Assembly (NCBI RefSeq): GCF_020252395.1
Contig: NZ_JADCDB010000002.1
Location: 248,001-312,000 of the forward strand
Source: Aestuariivirga sp.
Lineage (GTDB): Bacteria > Pseudomonadota > Alphaproteobacteria > Rhizobiales > Aestuariivirgaceae
Length of the DNA stretch: 64,000 bases
Direction: 5' to 3'
The translations under genes and the position numbers were made by a program. Under the pieces are notes generated by a model, which saw only the letters and a list, made by a program, of their open reading frames with translations, ran no database searches and was not told where the DNA came from. Shown here piece after piece: positions 50,762-58,985 of this stretch (its first letter is position 1; the number at the start of each line of letters is the position of its first letter).

Positions 50762-51769
50762 ATGTCGAAGCGCGCGGTGTTCATGGTCACGGTCGCCGGG
50801 ACCAACATCACGGCCACGCTCTCGCCGGTTCTCATCTCGCTCTCGGTCTCCGACAAGGTTGGAACCCACTCCGATACAGCGAATCTTGAGATCGATGACA
50901 CCGATGGCCGGATCGTCCTGCCGCTGATCGGCGCGCCCGTCATCGTGGCGCTGGGATGGGAGGGCCAGGGAGTGCGCGTGGTGTTCACCGGTACGGTCGA
51001 CGAGGTCAGGTCATCGGGCTCGCGCGGGAGCGGGCGGACGCTGCAGATCGCCGCCAAGGGCATGGACACCACCAGGAAGCCGAAGGAAGGCCAGCAACGG
51101 CATTTCGACGGCACGACGGTCGAGGATATCCTGAAGGCGGCGGGGCAGACCGCCGGGGTGACGGAGATCGAGATCGACCCGTCGCTGGCCGCCATCAGGC
51201 GCGAATACTTCGAGATGCGCGACGAGAGCTTCATCCACATGGGCGAGCGTCTGGCGCGCGAGATCGGCGGTAACTTCCGGATGGCCGGCCAGAAGGCCAT
51301 CATGTCGAAGCGCGGCGGGACCTACACCGCGGCTGTCCTGGCCGTCTGGGGCCGCAACCTCCATGGCTGGGACATTTCGCCGGCACTCGGGCGGGCGCAG
51401 TATTCGCAGGTCCGTGCGCGCTGGTACGATCCGAACAAGGCCGAATGGCGGGAGACGGAAGAGCGCACCTCTCTCGCCGTCGATGCCCGGCACGATCACC
51501 GCTACGCGAAGCCCGATGAAGGCGAGGCGCGGCAGCAGACCGCCTCCGACAGGGCCACCTCGGAGCGCGATGCGGGCGAGGGGTCAGTGACCATCGAGGG
51601 CGATACAGCCGCCATCCCGGACGGGCTCTGCATCATCACGGGCGCAAGGCCAGGAATAGACGGCCCGTACCGCATCGAGAGCGTCACCCACAGCTATTCC
51701 CGCGGCGGCGGGTTCGTCACCCAACTGAGCCTGAAGCAGCCGGGGTCCGGCGGCGCGGGCGGCATCTGA
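50762..51769 (+). CDS. Baseplate hub protein, gpD late-control family
   Basis: 335 residues. ITATLSPVLISLSVSDKVGTHSDTANLEIDDTDGRIVLPLIGAPVIVALGWEG, LQIAAKGMDTTRKPKEGQQRHFDGTTVEDILKAAGQTAG and a C-terminal DGLCIITGARPGIDGPYRIESVTHSYSRGGGFVTQLSLK match P2 gpD, the trimeric hub on which the gpV spike sits. The family name late control is historical and does not imply regulation here. Confidence 0.93.
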   Translation: MSKRAVFMVTVAGTNITATLSPVLISLSVSDKVGTHSDTANLEIDDTDGRIVLPLIGAPVIVALGWEGQGVRVVFTGTVDEVRSSGSRGSGRTLQIAAKGMDTTRKPKEGQQRHFDGTTVEDILKAAGQTAGVTEIEIDPSLAAIRREYFEMRDESFIHMGERLAREIGGNFRMAGQKAIMSKRGGTYTAAVLAVWGRNLHGWDISPALGRAQYSQVRARWYDPNKAEWRETEERTSLAVDARHDHRYAKPDEGEARQQTASDRATSERDAGEGSVTIEGDTAAIPDGLCIITGARPGIDGPYRIESVTHSYSRGGGFVTQLSLKQPGSGGAGGI

Positions 51770-51791
51770 CAGCATCTGACAGCATCTGACA
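51761..51791 (+). repeat. Threefold 10-bp tandem repeat at the gpD stop
   Basis: Three consecutive units of GCATCTGACA cover the last codon and stop of gpD and run into the AGGAG ribosome-binding site of the next gene. The spacing equals one DNA turn. It looks like slippage-generated duplication of the stop region. Confidence 0.85.
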
Positions 51792-51803
51792 GGAGATATC
51801 CTG

Positions 51804-52121
51804 ATGACCCATGACTGGACCGGGGACATCCCGGCGGCGGTGTATTTCGTGGTGGGGCTCGGCGGCCTCGCCGGCGCTCTCCTCGCCATGCTGAAGCTGA
51901 AGGAGGCGCTCGTCCCCGACGCCGGTCAGCAGATCAAGAAGGACATCGCCACCATCAGGGCCGACATCCACGACATCCGCGCCCGCGTCGGCACGCTGGA
52001 ACTCGATGTCGCCCGCATCGACCAGCCGTCGATCACCCGGCGCTTCGACGCCATCGAGGGCAAGATCGACAAGCTCTACGCCTTCCTGCTCGAGCGCCTG
52101 ACCAAGCTGCCGCCGCTCTGA
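51804..52121 (+). CDS. Small membrane protein with coiled coil, lysis region
   Basis: 105 residues. One membrane segment (AVYFVVGLGGLAGALLAMLKL) is followed by an amphipathic helical part (IKKDIATIRADIHDIRARVGTLELDVARI) with heptad spacing, ending LERLTKLPPL. Its location just before the endolysin and the single membrane span suggest a holin or lysis accessory. No homology was recognised. Confidence 0.68.
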   Translation: MTHDWTGDIPAAVYFVVGLGGLAGALLAMLKLKEALVPDAGQQIKKDIATIRADIHDIRARVGTLELDVARIDQPSITRRFDAIEGKIDKLYAFLLERLTKLPPL

Positions 52122-52215
52122 GCGGCGCACCGGCACACCCACCCCAGCCATCCATTCAACCCGCAACCGAAGCCGAAGGCCGCGAGCGCCTCCGGCCATG
52201 AGAAGGAATTTGCCA

Positions 52216-53151
52216 ATGACCCACATGACCATCGCCCGGAGCCTCCTCGGCACGAAGGAGCTGAAGGGCTCCGCCGACAACCCGAAGATCATGGAGATGT
52301 ACCGTACCGTCGGCCACCATTGGGTGGAGCATGACGAGGTCGCCTGGTGCGCCGCCTTCGCCGGCTACTGCCTCGAGAAGGCAGGCATCGCATCGACGCG
52401 CAAATTGAATGCGCGGTCCTACCTCACCTGGGGCGAGAAGGTGGCCGGCCCCGAGCAGGCGAGGGAGGGAGATATCGTCATCTTCACGCGCGGCGCGAAC
52501 ACGGCGCAAGGCCATGTCGCCTTCTTTCTCAAGGCAACGGGCAGCCAGATCGAGGTGCTGGGCGGCAACCAGTCCGATGCCGTCACAGTGACGCGCTACC
52601 CGAAGTCCCGGTTGCTCGGCATCCGCCGCCCCATAGCTGCCGGCGGGCCACAGCGCCCTGAGCTGAAGGTCGTCCAGCAGCAGCTGAAGGACCTCGGATA
52701 CTTCGAGGTCGGCATCGTGGACGGGCGCTACGGTCCGCGCACCAGGGCTGCCGTGCTGGCCTTCCGGGCCGACAACGAGCTGGGCCTCAGCCCGGATGTC
52801 GATACCGTCCTCGTGGAGGCCCTGCAGCGGGCCAGGCCGCGCGCTGTGTCGCGGGAGCGGGCGGAGGGCAGGCCGGAAGGATCCCGCATAGTGAAGGCTG
52901 CCGACGCCCAGATCGCCACGGGCATCGTGGGCATGGCCGGGGCCGCCGCCTCGGTCGTGGTGCCCGCTGTGGAGACCGCCGAGCGGGCGAAGGATGTGAC
53001 CGAGCGAACCGTGGGTCTCCTCAATCTCACCGACTGGCTGCTGCCGGTGCTGCCGTGGGCCGGGGCGGCGATCTTCCTGATCGTCATCCTGCTGGCCTGG
53101 AAGGCGAAGGCTGCCCGCATCGAGGATCACCGCACGGGGAAGACGCCGTGA
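52216..53151 (+). CDS. Endolysin: CHAP-type amidase plus peptidoglycan-binding domain and C-terminal membrane anchor
   Basis: 311 residues from ATG 52216 (AGGAA 9 nt upstream). The N-terminal TIGR02594/CHAP-like domain has nucleophile Cys45 in DEVAWCAAFAGYCL and the catalytic His in GHVAFFLKATG (~101), with GDIVIFTRG between. A peptidoglycan-binding domain follows at about 149-195 (VVQQQLKDLGYFEVGIVDGRYGPRTRAAVLAF). A hydrophobic C-terminus (LLPVLPWAGAAIFLIVILLAW, ~277-297) anchors it. It degrades the cell wall at lysis. Confidence 0.88.
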   Translation: MTHMTIARSLLGTKELKGSADNPKIMEMYRTVGHHWVEHDEVAWCAAFAGYCLEKAGIASTRKLNARSYLTWGEKVAGPEQAREGDIVIFTRGANTAQGHVAFFLKATGSQIEVLGGNQSDAVTVTRYPKSRLLGIRRPIAAGGPQRPELKVVQQQLKDLGYFEVGIVDGRYGPRTRAAVLAFRADNELGLSPDVDTVLVEALQRARPRAVSRERAEGRPEGSRIVKAADAQIATGIVGMAGAAASVVVPAVETAERAKDVTERTVGLLNLTDWLLPVLPWAGAAIFLIVILLAWKAKAARIEDHRTGKTP

Positions 53152-53405
53152 TGGGGGTGCTCGTCTCGATACTGGCCGCCGCCTGGTCCCGTCTGTCGGG
53201 CTGGGCGGCGCTCCTCGCCGCACTCATCGCGGCGCTGGGCATTGCCTGGCTCAGGGGCCGCGCCGCGGGACAAGCGGCTTGGGAGGCCAAACGGGAGGCA
53301 GCACGAAACAAGTCTATTCGGCAATCAGGGGAGACAAGACATGACGTTCAGAACAGCAGCGATCCTGCTCTCGATCGCCGTCTCGGCCGCTGGATGCGCG
53401 ACTGA
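53151..53405 (+). CDS. Inner-membrane spanin-like protein, i-spanin (Rz type)
   Basis: 84 residues. One N-terminal membrane segment (LSGWAALLAALIAALGIAWL) with a short charged helical periplasmic part (RGRAAGQAAWEAKREAARNK) ending in the typical DRRLGRWMRD. It overlaps the endolysin stop (TGATG) and in its 3' part overlaps the next gene by 65 nt in another frame, the layout of Rz/Rz1. Confidence 0.78.
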   Translation: MGVLVSILAAAWSRLSGWAALLAALIAALGIAWLRGRAAGQAAWEAKREAARNKSIRQSGETRHDVQNSSDPALDRRLGRWMRD

Positions 53406-53541
53406 CCCGCGGCTTAAGAACGACTGCGACTGGGCGCAGCCCATCCGGCCCTCCCGGCAGGATGTGCTGACCCGCCAGACGAAGGAGCAGATCCTCGCCC
53501 ACAACGAGACGGGCCAGAAAATCTGCGGGTGGCGGCGATGA
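53341..53541 (+). CDS. Outer-membrane lipoprotein spanin, o-spanin (Rz1 type)
   Basis: 66 residues. Signal peptide with lipobox SAAGC (lipidation at the Cys of AAGCATDPRLK). The mature part is short and proline-containing (WAQPIRPSRQDVLTRQTKEQILAHNE). It is embedded in the +1 frame over the end of the i-spanin gene. The ATG is at 53341, with GGGGAGA 5 nt upstream. It completes outer-membrane disruption with its partner. Confidence 0.78.
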   Translation: MTFRTAAILLSIAVSAAGCATDPRLKNDCDWAQPIRPSRQDVLTRQTKEQILAHNETGQKICGWRR

Positions 53542-53885
53542 GCGTCCCGGTCTCGGACGGTCCGGCCATCGTCGTGGACTATGAATGTCGCCTGCAGCTC
53601 GAGGCCGAGAGCGACCTGTTTCCGGCCGGGGCGACATTCACCGAGCAGCTCCGCGCAAAGGTGAGCGCCGCGATGCCGGTCACGACTCTGAATAGCGGGA
53701 ATGGCGGTGTCACGCGAGTGACGGACCGGATCGTGGAACTGGTAGTGCCCGCAACCGAAACTGCCAGCCTCTCGCCTGGGAGCGCGGTGCTGGATCCTAT
53801 TCGCACCGATCTCACGCTGCCCAGGCATCTCGTCTTCATGCTGGAAATTCCTGTGGTGCAGCCCGTGACGCGGGGGCTCGGATGA
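53538..53885 (+). CDS. Beta-rich phage protein of unknown function
   Basis: 115 residues from ATG 53538, overlapping the lipoprotein stop (ATGA). YECRLQLEAESDLFPAGATFTEQLRAKVSA...DRIVELVVPATETASLSPGSAVLDPIRTDLTLPRHLVFMLEIPVVQPVTRG reads as an immunoglobulin-like or carbohydrate-binding fold. Location after lysis genes suggests a decoration or fibre-associated protein. Not recognised further. Confidence 0.65.
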   Translation: MSVPVSDGPAIVVDYECRLQLEAESDLFPAGATFTEQLRAKVSAAMPVTTLNSGNGGVTRVTDRIVELVVPATETASLSPGSAVLDPIRTDLTLPRHLVFMLEIPVVQPVTRGLG

Positions 53886-54118
53886 CAGGGGCTTGGATGA
53901 CAGGAGCTGTCTCCTGCCGGTCGGTCACAGGGCCGATCCGCCTGAAAACCCAATCCGATGTGCCCATCACGGCGCGCGTTCTCGCGAGTCCTGTGGCGGT
54001 CGGTGTTCTTGGAACCACCGGGCCAACAGGGGAGCAGGGGCAAACGGGATCCGCAGGACCCCAAGGCCCACCCGGCAATCTCGACACCGGCCTCGTCCTC
54101 GATGGCGGCAACTTCTGA
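53882..54118 (+). CDS. Short protein with collagen-like repeat
   Basis: 78 residues. The region GTTGPTGEQGQTGSAGPQGPPG is seven Gly-X-Y triplets, a collagen-like stalk of the sort found in phage fibres. It ends TGLVLDGGNF. The start overlaps the previous stop by 4 nt. Probably a surface or fibre accessory protein. Confidence 0.65.
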   Translation: MTGAWMTGAVSCRSVTGPIRLKTQSDVPITARVLASPVAVGVLGTTGPTGEQGQTGSAGPQGPPGNLDTGLVLDGGNF

Positions 54119-54139
54119 CAACAAGGGAAACTCTCATCC

Positions 54140-54208
54140 ATGGCAAACGTCATCGCCATCTCGGGCGGTAGCGTCGATGGTGTCACGCTGGATGGCGGGA
54201 CGTTCTGA
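54140..54208 (+). CDS. 22-residue microprotein ending the prophage
   Basis: ATG 54140 to TGA 54206-54208 encodes MANVIAISGGSVDGVTLDGGTF. Its C-terminal VTLDGGTF mirrors LVLDGGNF of the preceding gene, so the two share a terminal motif. GGGAAA lies 11 nt upstream, which is weak. It may be a real small gene or the remnant of a longer fibre protein; the shared end supports a functional motif. Confidence 0.35.
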   Translation: MANVIAISGGSVDGVTLDGGTF

Positions 54209-54246
54209 GCGGTTGGGGAATTCTGAGAAGTTTATTCACTGAACGG

Positions 54247-55188
54247 TCAAGTCGCAGTTTGCTGAGGACCTTCTTGTCCCGCCTCCCATTCCGAATAGGT
54301 ATGGCCATCCGGCAGTTTCCATAGAATGCGCCCATTCGCGCTAGCACCAATGACAGCTGAAGCGGCGGATGAAGGAGAAGAAAAACTGTAGCTACTGGTG
54401 AATACCAGGAAGTCGCCATCGCGACGGAGGACACCCCTTTCGAGCAATGTCTCCCGAAGTGCTAACGTCCCTCGAGGCACGGTTCGGGTTGTGCGAGCCC
54501 GGGCCTTTGACCCTTCTGTCACGACGAATTCCCCAGACGAACCCACCATCATTTTCGCAGCGTAGCCTTCACCAATGAAGGTGAACATCGCAGGCCTATC
54601 GGTAGCTGGCTCAGAAACATTCGCAGTCTGACCTGGTATCTCTGGCGGCCGCCCTTTCATCTCACGGAATAGATCCCATCCTAGCGCCCCAACCAGAGTC
54701 TTTGTCTGGTCGACAAACTCGTCCATGTCGACGCGATCTTGGAGGGGCAGCTTACCCGCATCATCAGACGGTCGCTTGGAGTTCGGCATTGACCATCGAA
54801 TACTGCCGCCGATATTTCGTATGAGAGACGATTCCACATATCGAGCATGGCTCTTCGTCAGGTTTTCATCCTTGCTGATCAGAACGACAGTATCCGTCCA
54901 GAAGCCCTTAGCGTCTCGGCCGGATTCATTCGAATTATGGTAAGACAGTCTTGCGCCAACACCCTCAGATTCGCCGATATAAGCGAGTTGCCTGTCTTGG
55001 TGGTTTTCGTCTGAACCAATCAGGATATAGACGCCAGGTCGCTCGATCTCGGGAAACGTTTCCCTCACACGACGTAGTTGATTGCGCCGAAAGGCAATCG
55101 CCTGGATCGTCGACATTGAAATTTGAGCGACCCTGATGCCGCTTGGGTCGCCATCAAGCAGGAATATGTTGATCGAGCGCGGCTTCAA
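54247..55188 (-). CDS. GIY-YIG nuclease family protein with DUF4357 C-terminus
   Basis: 313 residues, TTG start at 55188. The GIY-YIG core shows GVYIL (52-56), AYIGES (69-74), Arg80 and a Glu in RYVESSLIRNIGG. The C-terminal ~100 residues contain GEGYAAKMMVGSSGEFVVTEGSKAR...RDGDFLVFTSSYSFSSPSSAASAVIGASANGRILWK, which matches DUF4357. It is on the strand opposite to the prophage and has lower GC, so it reads as cargo. A DNA-cleaving or defence role is likely but undetermined. Confidence 0.85.
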   Translation of the reverse strand: MKPRSINIFLLDGDPSGIRVAQISMSTIQAIAFRRNQLRRVRETFPEIERPGVYILIGSDENHQDRQLAYIGESEGVGARLSYHNSNESGRDAKGFWTDTVVLISKDENLTKSHARYVESSLIRNIGGSIRWSMPNSKRPSDDAGKLPLQDRVDMDEFVDQTKTLVGALGWDLFREMKGRPPEIPGQTANVSEPATDRPAMFTFIGEGYAAKMMVGSSGEFVVTEGSKARARTTRTVPRGTLALRETLLERGVLRRDGDFLVFTSSYSFSSPSSAASAVIGASANGRILWKLPDGHTYSEWEAGQEGPQQTAT

Positions 55189-55581
55189 TTTGGTGATACT
55201 GTCCGTCAGGAGAATATTTCAGAGTTTGAAGCGTCTGATCGAATAGGGGATCTGACCTATCTGTCTGCGTGAAACATATATGCCCTTCCTTCGTCATTGC
55301 AAGCGTCGAGCATTTGCCGTGTCGCGTTTGACCGCCAGGTGCCAGAGATATTCCCATCCTCGATCCAACCGTCTCTTCTCAGAGCAGTAGTGCCGAAAGG
55401 ACCGAACAACTCCTCTGGGAGGCAAAGCCAAGGTGTGGACTGGATCGAAGTGGGTGGGGAAGCCCGTCAAGTACGGGTACACTTATCTCATGATTACCTG
55501 TAGCTTCGACTTCATTCTGAAAGTCGCTGTTAAACAGCAACATGAGCAATAACATATCCCAGATAGTGCCGCTAGCTCCTC
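55189..55581. other. Low-GC gap between GIY-YIG gene and spanin remnant
   Basis: No convincing gene. Two short minus-strand frames (55154-55357 and 55294-55482) overlap in different frames and could be one broken gene, but neither matches a family I recognise. The upstream frame ends 35 nt into the GIY-YIG start region. A small hairpin CGCTGTTAAACAGC lies near 55528. Confidence 0.5.
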
Positions 55582-55785
55582 GTGATCGCGACGCTCTCGC
55601 TGACCGCCTGCGCGACGGCACCTTCTAGGCCGTCCGTCGTCTGCCCGCCGGTCGCGGCTTACGATCGCGCCTTCCAAGCCCGGCTTGCCGACGAAATCCT
55701 GCGCCTGCCACCCGGCGCGGCGCTGGAACGAGCAATGCTGGACTACGCTCGGCTGCGCGATCAGGCGCGGGCTTGCCTAGCTTAG
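55582..55785 (+). pseudogene. 5'-truncated phage Rz1-like lipoprotein
   Basis: 67 codons from GTG 55582. A lipobox is visible (LTACAT), then PSVVCPPVAAYDRAFQARLADEILRLPPGAALERAMLDYARLRDQARACL, which resembles small phage lipoproteins of alphaproteobacteria (CPP near the start, LPPGAAL in the middle). The normal signal peptide start is missing: the homology begins abruptly at the low-GC junction. This points to a second, older prophage or to displacement of the original lysis gene by the GIY-YIG insert. Confidence 0.55.
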
Positions 55786-55786
55786 C

Positions 55787-57214
55787 TCAAGCTCGCGGAC
55801 CAAGTGCAAGATGCTCGTCCGCGATGGCGGCGAGCAGCGGTTGGTCGTGACTGATCAGGACAAGGCCGAGCCCCTGTTGATCGACGGTTGCCCGCAGCAG
55901 CTGCATCGTCTCACGTTGAACGACCGGGTCGAGCCGCGAGGTCGGCTCATCGGCGACAATCGCTACTGGATCGAGAAGGAGGATGCGTGCCAGTGCGAGC
56001 CGCTGGGCCTCGCCGCCGGAAACCTCGCAGGGGCGACGGTTCATCAGCCGATGATTGACCTTCAGCCTTTCCAGCAGCGGCGGCAGATCGCGTGCGGCCG
56101 AGAGGCCGGACTTGACGTCTTCGAGCGCAAGGAACTGGCGTGCGAAGGTCAGGTGCGGCACGAAGGCCGTGATCGGATCCTGATGCAGCTTTTGATAGCG
56201 CTGCCTGAGCGGCGGTATCGCCGACGGCATCGCCACGATATCCAGCCCACCCCATTCGACGCTGCCGGCCATCGGACGACGCAGACCCAGCAGAATGTCG
56301 CCGAGCGTGCTCTTGCCGCTGCCGCTCGGCCCGGAGATCGCCAGCACGCCGCCTTTCGGGAGATGCAGGTCAAGGTCCTCGAACAGCATTCCCCCTTTTG
56401 GCCAGCCAAAGGAGAGACCGTGCGCAGATAGCGCAAGGCTCGTCATGTCGCAGCAGCGGTGGCAGCGTGGCCAGTGGCGCGGATCGGCCGCTAGCCATGT
56501 TCGGGCGTAGTCGCTTTGAGGCGCAGACAGGAGTCCTGCACTCGGGCCATGTTCTACGACTCGGCCATTCCTGATGATCGCCAGTTCTCCAGGAAGCTCC
56601 TCTGCGAGCCTGCGATCATGGGTGATGACGAGCAGGCTGCGTCCAGCGGCCGAAAGGCGCTTGAGTGCGGCGATCGCCTGAGTGACGCGGTCGGAGTCCA
56701 GACCCTTGGTCGGCTCATCAGCAACAATGATCGGCGCGCCGACGCCCAGCGCCGAGGCCACCAGCACCCGTTGAGCCATGCCGCCGGACAGCGTGAATGG
56801 GTAGGCGTCTGCCGTCGAACCAGGCAAATCGAAAGCCGCGAGTGCGGGCTTGATGGCCTCCTCTTGGAGGCCTGCCAGCGCCATCTGCCGCTTTACGCGC
56901 ATGGTCGGATCGAGCGCAGCGGATGGCTCCTGCGGGATCAGCATGATCTGCTCGCGCCAAAGCGCGGCAAGACGTTTCGGTTCGCTCGCAGGAATCGACT
57001 CGTGGCCGCCAATCGTGATGGTTCCCGAGACGGACAAGCCGGCCGGCAGGAGGCCGAACACGGCCTGCGCGATCAAACTCTTGCCGCTGCCGGTTTCGCC
57101 GATGAGCGTCAGAACGCCCCCGCGCGGCACTGACAGCGACACGTCATCAACAAGAGCAGCGCCGCTTCTGTCGTGGATCGAAAGATGGGAGATTGTGAGG
57201 GCCGCTTCGGTCAT
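55787..57214 (-). CDS. ABC transporter ATPase, fused double domain (Dpp/Opp/Nik type)
   Basis: 475 residues from ATG 57214, overlapping the permease stop (ATGA). Two complete nucleotide-binding domains are fused: the first has GETGSGKSL (Walker A), YPFTLSGGMAQRVLVASAL (signature) and PIIVADEPTKGLD (Walker B). The second has GPSGSGKSTLG, CEVSGGEAQRLALARIL and AIVADEPTSRLD. They correspond to the DppD and DppF subunits. The ATPase energises uptake by the two permeases encoded upstream. Confidence 0.96.
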   Translation of the reverse strand: MTEAALTISHLSIHDRSGAALVDDVSLSVPRGGVLTLIGETGSGKSLIAQAVFGLLPAGLSVSGTITIGGHESIPASEPKRLAALWREQIMLIPQEPSAALDPTMRVKRQMALAGLQEEAIKPALAAFDLPGSTADAYPFTLSGGMAQRVLVASALGVGAPIIVADEPTKGLDSDRVTQAIAALKRLSAAGRSLLVITHDRRLAEELPGELAIIRNGRVVEHGPSAGLLSAPQSDYARTWLAADPRHWPRCHRCCDMTSLALSAHGLSFGWPKGGMLFEDLDLHLPKGGVLAISGPSGSGKSTLGDILLGLRRPMAGSVEWGGLDIVAMPSAIPPLRQRYQKLHQDPITAFVPHLTFARQFLALEDVKSGLSAARDLPPLLERLKVNHRLMNRRPCEVSGGEAQRLALARILLLDPVAIVADEPTSRLDPVVQRETMQLLRATVDQQGLGLVLISHDQPLLAAIADEHLALGPRA

Positions 57215-58035
57215 TGCGCACGACCCGTTGAATTCGAAGCAAGCGCTTGGCCTGCCAAAGTCAGTGTCAGCACCGACACAAAGATCATCAGACAGGGCGC
57301 CGCCATCTGGACGAAGCCCTCGGCGAGGAAGGGCAGCAGCTCGTTGATCATCGCGCCCCATTCGGGTGTGGGAGGCTTCAGACCAAGCCCGAGGAAACCA
57401 AGTGCCGAGATCGACATGATGGCCTGCCCGACGCCGAGCGTCGCCAATGGCATCACCGCGCGCAGCACGGACGGCAGGACATGGCGCTTCAGGATTGTTA
57501 GCTCCGGGAAACCCGCGAGGCGCGCGGCCTCGACATGGCCTTCCCGGAGAACGCTCGTGGCCACCGCCTCAGCCATGCGGGCGTACTGCGGCCAAAGCGC
57601 CAGCTTGAGCCCGATAAGCATGGGCCAGATACCGCCACCGAGGAACCCGGCAAACAGGAGAGCCAGCAACAGTCCGGGGAAGGCGAGCATCAGGTCGGCA
57701 AGACGCATGATCAGCGCCCTGACAAGCGCGCCGCTATTGGCCGCGATCAATCCGAGCGCGACGCCCACGCTAGACGCCAGCGCCACGCAGAGCACGGCAA
57801 GGCCCAGCGAGTGCGGAGCGCCAGCCAGGACACGCGAGAGAATGTCGCGTCCAACATGATCGGTGCCGAGCAGGTGAGCGATGCTTGGCGCTTCCATGAC
57901 CCGCATCAGATCCTGCGCATTGGGGTCCTGCGGCGCAAGGAATGGGCCGGTCAGCGCAAGGCCAGCCAGCGCCGCCAGCGGCCAGACGGAAGGCGGCAGG
58001 CTCCGCGCACGAACAGGCTCGAGAACGAGGCTCAT
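57211..58035 (-). CDS. ABC transporter permease, DppC-like
   Basis: 274 residues with five to six membrane spans. The N-terminal APQDPNAQDLMRVMEAPSIAHLLGTDHVGRDILSRVLAGAP motif and the EAA loop REGHVEAARLAGFPELTILKRHVLPSVLRAV are diagnostic of DppC/NikC-type permeases. Overlaps both neighbours by 4 nt (ATGA). Confidence 0.95.
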   Translation of the reverse strand: MSLVLEPVRARSLPPSVWPLAALAGLALTGPFLAPQDPNAQDLMRVMEAPSIAHLLGTDHVGRDILSRVLAGAPHSLGLAVLCVALASSVGVALGLIAANSGALVRALIMRLADLMLAFPGLLLALLFAGFLGGGIWPMLIGLKLALWPQYARMAEAVATSVLREGHVEAARLAGFPELTILKRHVLPSVLRAVMPLATLGVGQAIMSISALGFLGLGLKPPTPEWGAMINELLPFLAEGFVQMAAPCLMIFVSVLTLTLAGQALASNSTGRAQ

Positions 58036-58985
58036 GCGCGCGCCTCCTCAAGCCCGCGTGGGTCGAGCCACAGGCGCGTAAGGTCAGCCAGCAGGCTAAC
58101 AACTGCGAAGGCAAAACCGATGACGAGGCCCGCCCCCATAATGACCGGTACATCGCGCGCGATCAGCGCCTTGACGAGCAGTTCGCCGAGGCCCGGATAG
58201 TTGAACAGGGTCTCGATGACCACGAAGCCATCGATGACGAAAGCGAATTGCAGCGCGGCATAGGTCACCACTGGAATCGCAGCGTTGCGCACCCCATGGT
58301 GCCGGAAAGCAGCAGCAGGGGTCAGCCCCTTCACCCGTGCATAGGTCATGAAGAACGCCGAGCGCACCTCCACCACGGCGTTGCGGATCACGGGGATTGA
58401 GAAGGCCACGAGCGAGAGTGCCAGCGTAAAGGCCGGCAGCACCATGTGCGCGCCCGTCCTGAAGCCGGCCGGCGGCAGCCAGCGCAGGGTCAGCGCAAAC
58501 AGAGTGATGAGCCCGATGCCGACAAGGAAGCTGGGCAGCGAGGCGAGCGTCACGGCCAGCGCGTCGGTTATCCGGTCGACAACGCCGCCGGGCCTGAACC
58601 CAGCCATGATGCCGAGCGGCAAGGCGATCAGATAGGACAGGAGCCAGCCGATCAGGCCGAGTTGCAGGGTGAAGGAGGCGTGATAGGCGAGTTCCTGTTT
58701 GACCGGCTTGCCCGAGAGCAGCGAACGGCCGAGATCGCCCTGGGCGAGGTTGCCCATCCACTGACCATACTGAACGATGAGCGGCCTATCGAGGCCCTCC
58801 TCGCGTCGGATGCGATCGGCGGTCTCTGGCGTGACGCGTTCGTCACCGACACGGGCGGCTGCCACGCGCAAGGCGAGATCGCCCGGCAGCGCATGCACGA
58901 AAACGAAGCAGAGCGAGGCGAGCACCGCGGCCGTCGCGAGCGCCTGACCGATCCGAAGCATGATGACGCGCAGGACCGTGTTCAT
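58032..58985 (-). CDS. ABC transporter permease, DppB-like
   Basis: 317 residues from ATG 58985 (4-nt overlap with the exporter stop). RIGQALATAAVLASLCFVFVHALPGDLA, LDRPLIVQYGQWMGNLAQGDLGRSL, SFTLQLGLIGWLLSYLIALPLGIMAG, and the EAA loop YARVKGLTPAAAFRHHGVRNAAIPVVTYA are typical of DppB/NikB. Forms the channel with the DppC-like subunit. Confidence 0.95.
   Translation of the reverse strand: MNTVLRVIMLRIGQALATAAVLASLCFVFVHALPGDLALRVAAARVGDERVTPETADRIRREEGLDRPLIVQYGQWMGNLAQGDLGRSLLSGKPVKQELAYHASFTLQLGLIGWLLSYLIALPLGIMAGFRPGGVVDRITDALAVTLASLPSFLVGIGLITLFALTLRWLPPAGFRTGAHMVLPAFTLALSLVAFSIPVIRNAVVEVRSAFFMTYARVKGLTPAAAFRHHGVRNAAIPVVTYAALQFAFVIDGFVVIETLFNYPGLGELLVKALIARDVPVIMGAGLVIGFAFAVVSLLADLTRLWLDPRGLEEARA

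Noticed and set aside
50762-51769. gpD late-control protein as a transcription regulator
   Set aside because: The name is historical. The sequence is that of the baseplate hub, with no DNA-binding motif.
15904-54208. Gene transfer agent or tailocin
   Set aside because: Replication genes, a terminase pair, capsid and a full lysis set are all present, so it is a prophage with apparently complete packaging and replication; tailocins lack heads and GTAs lack replication modules.
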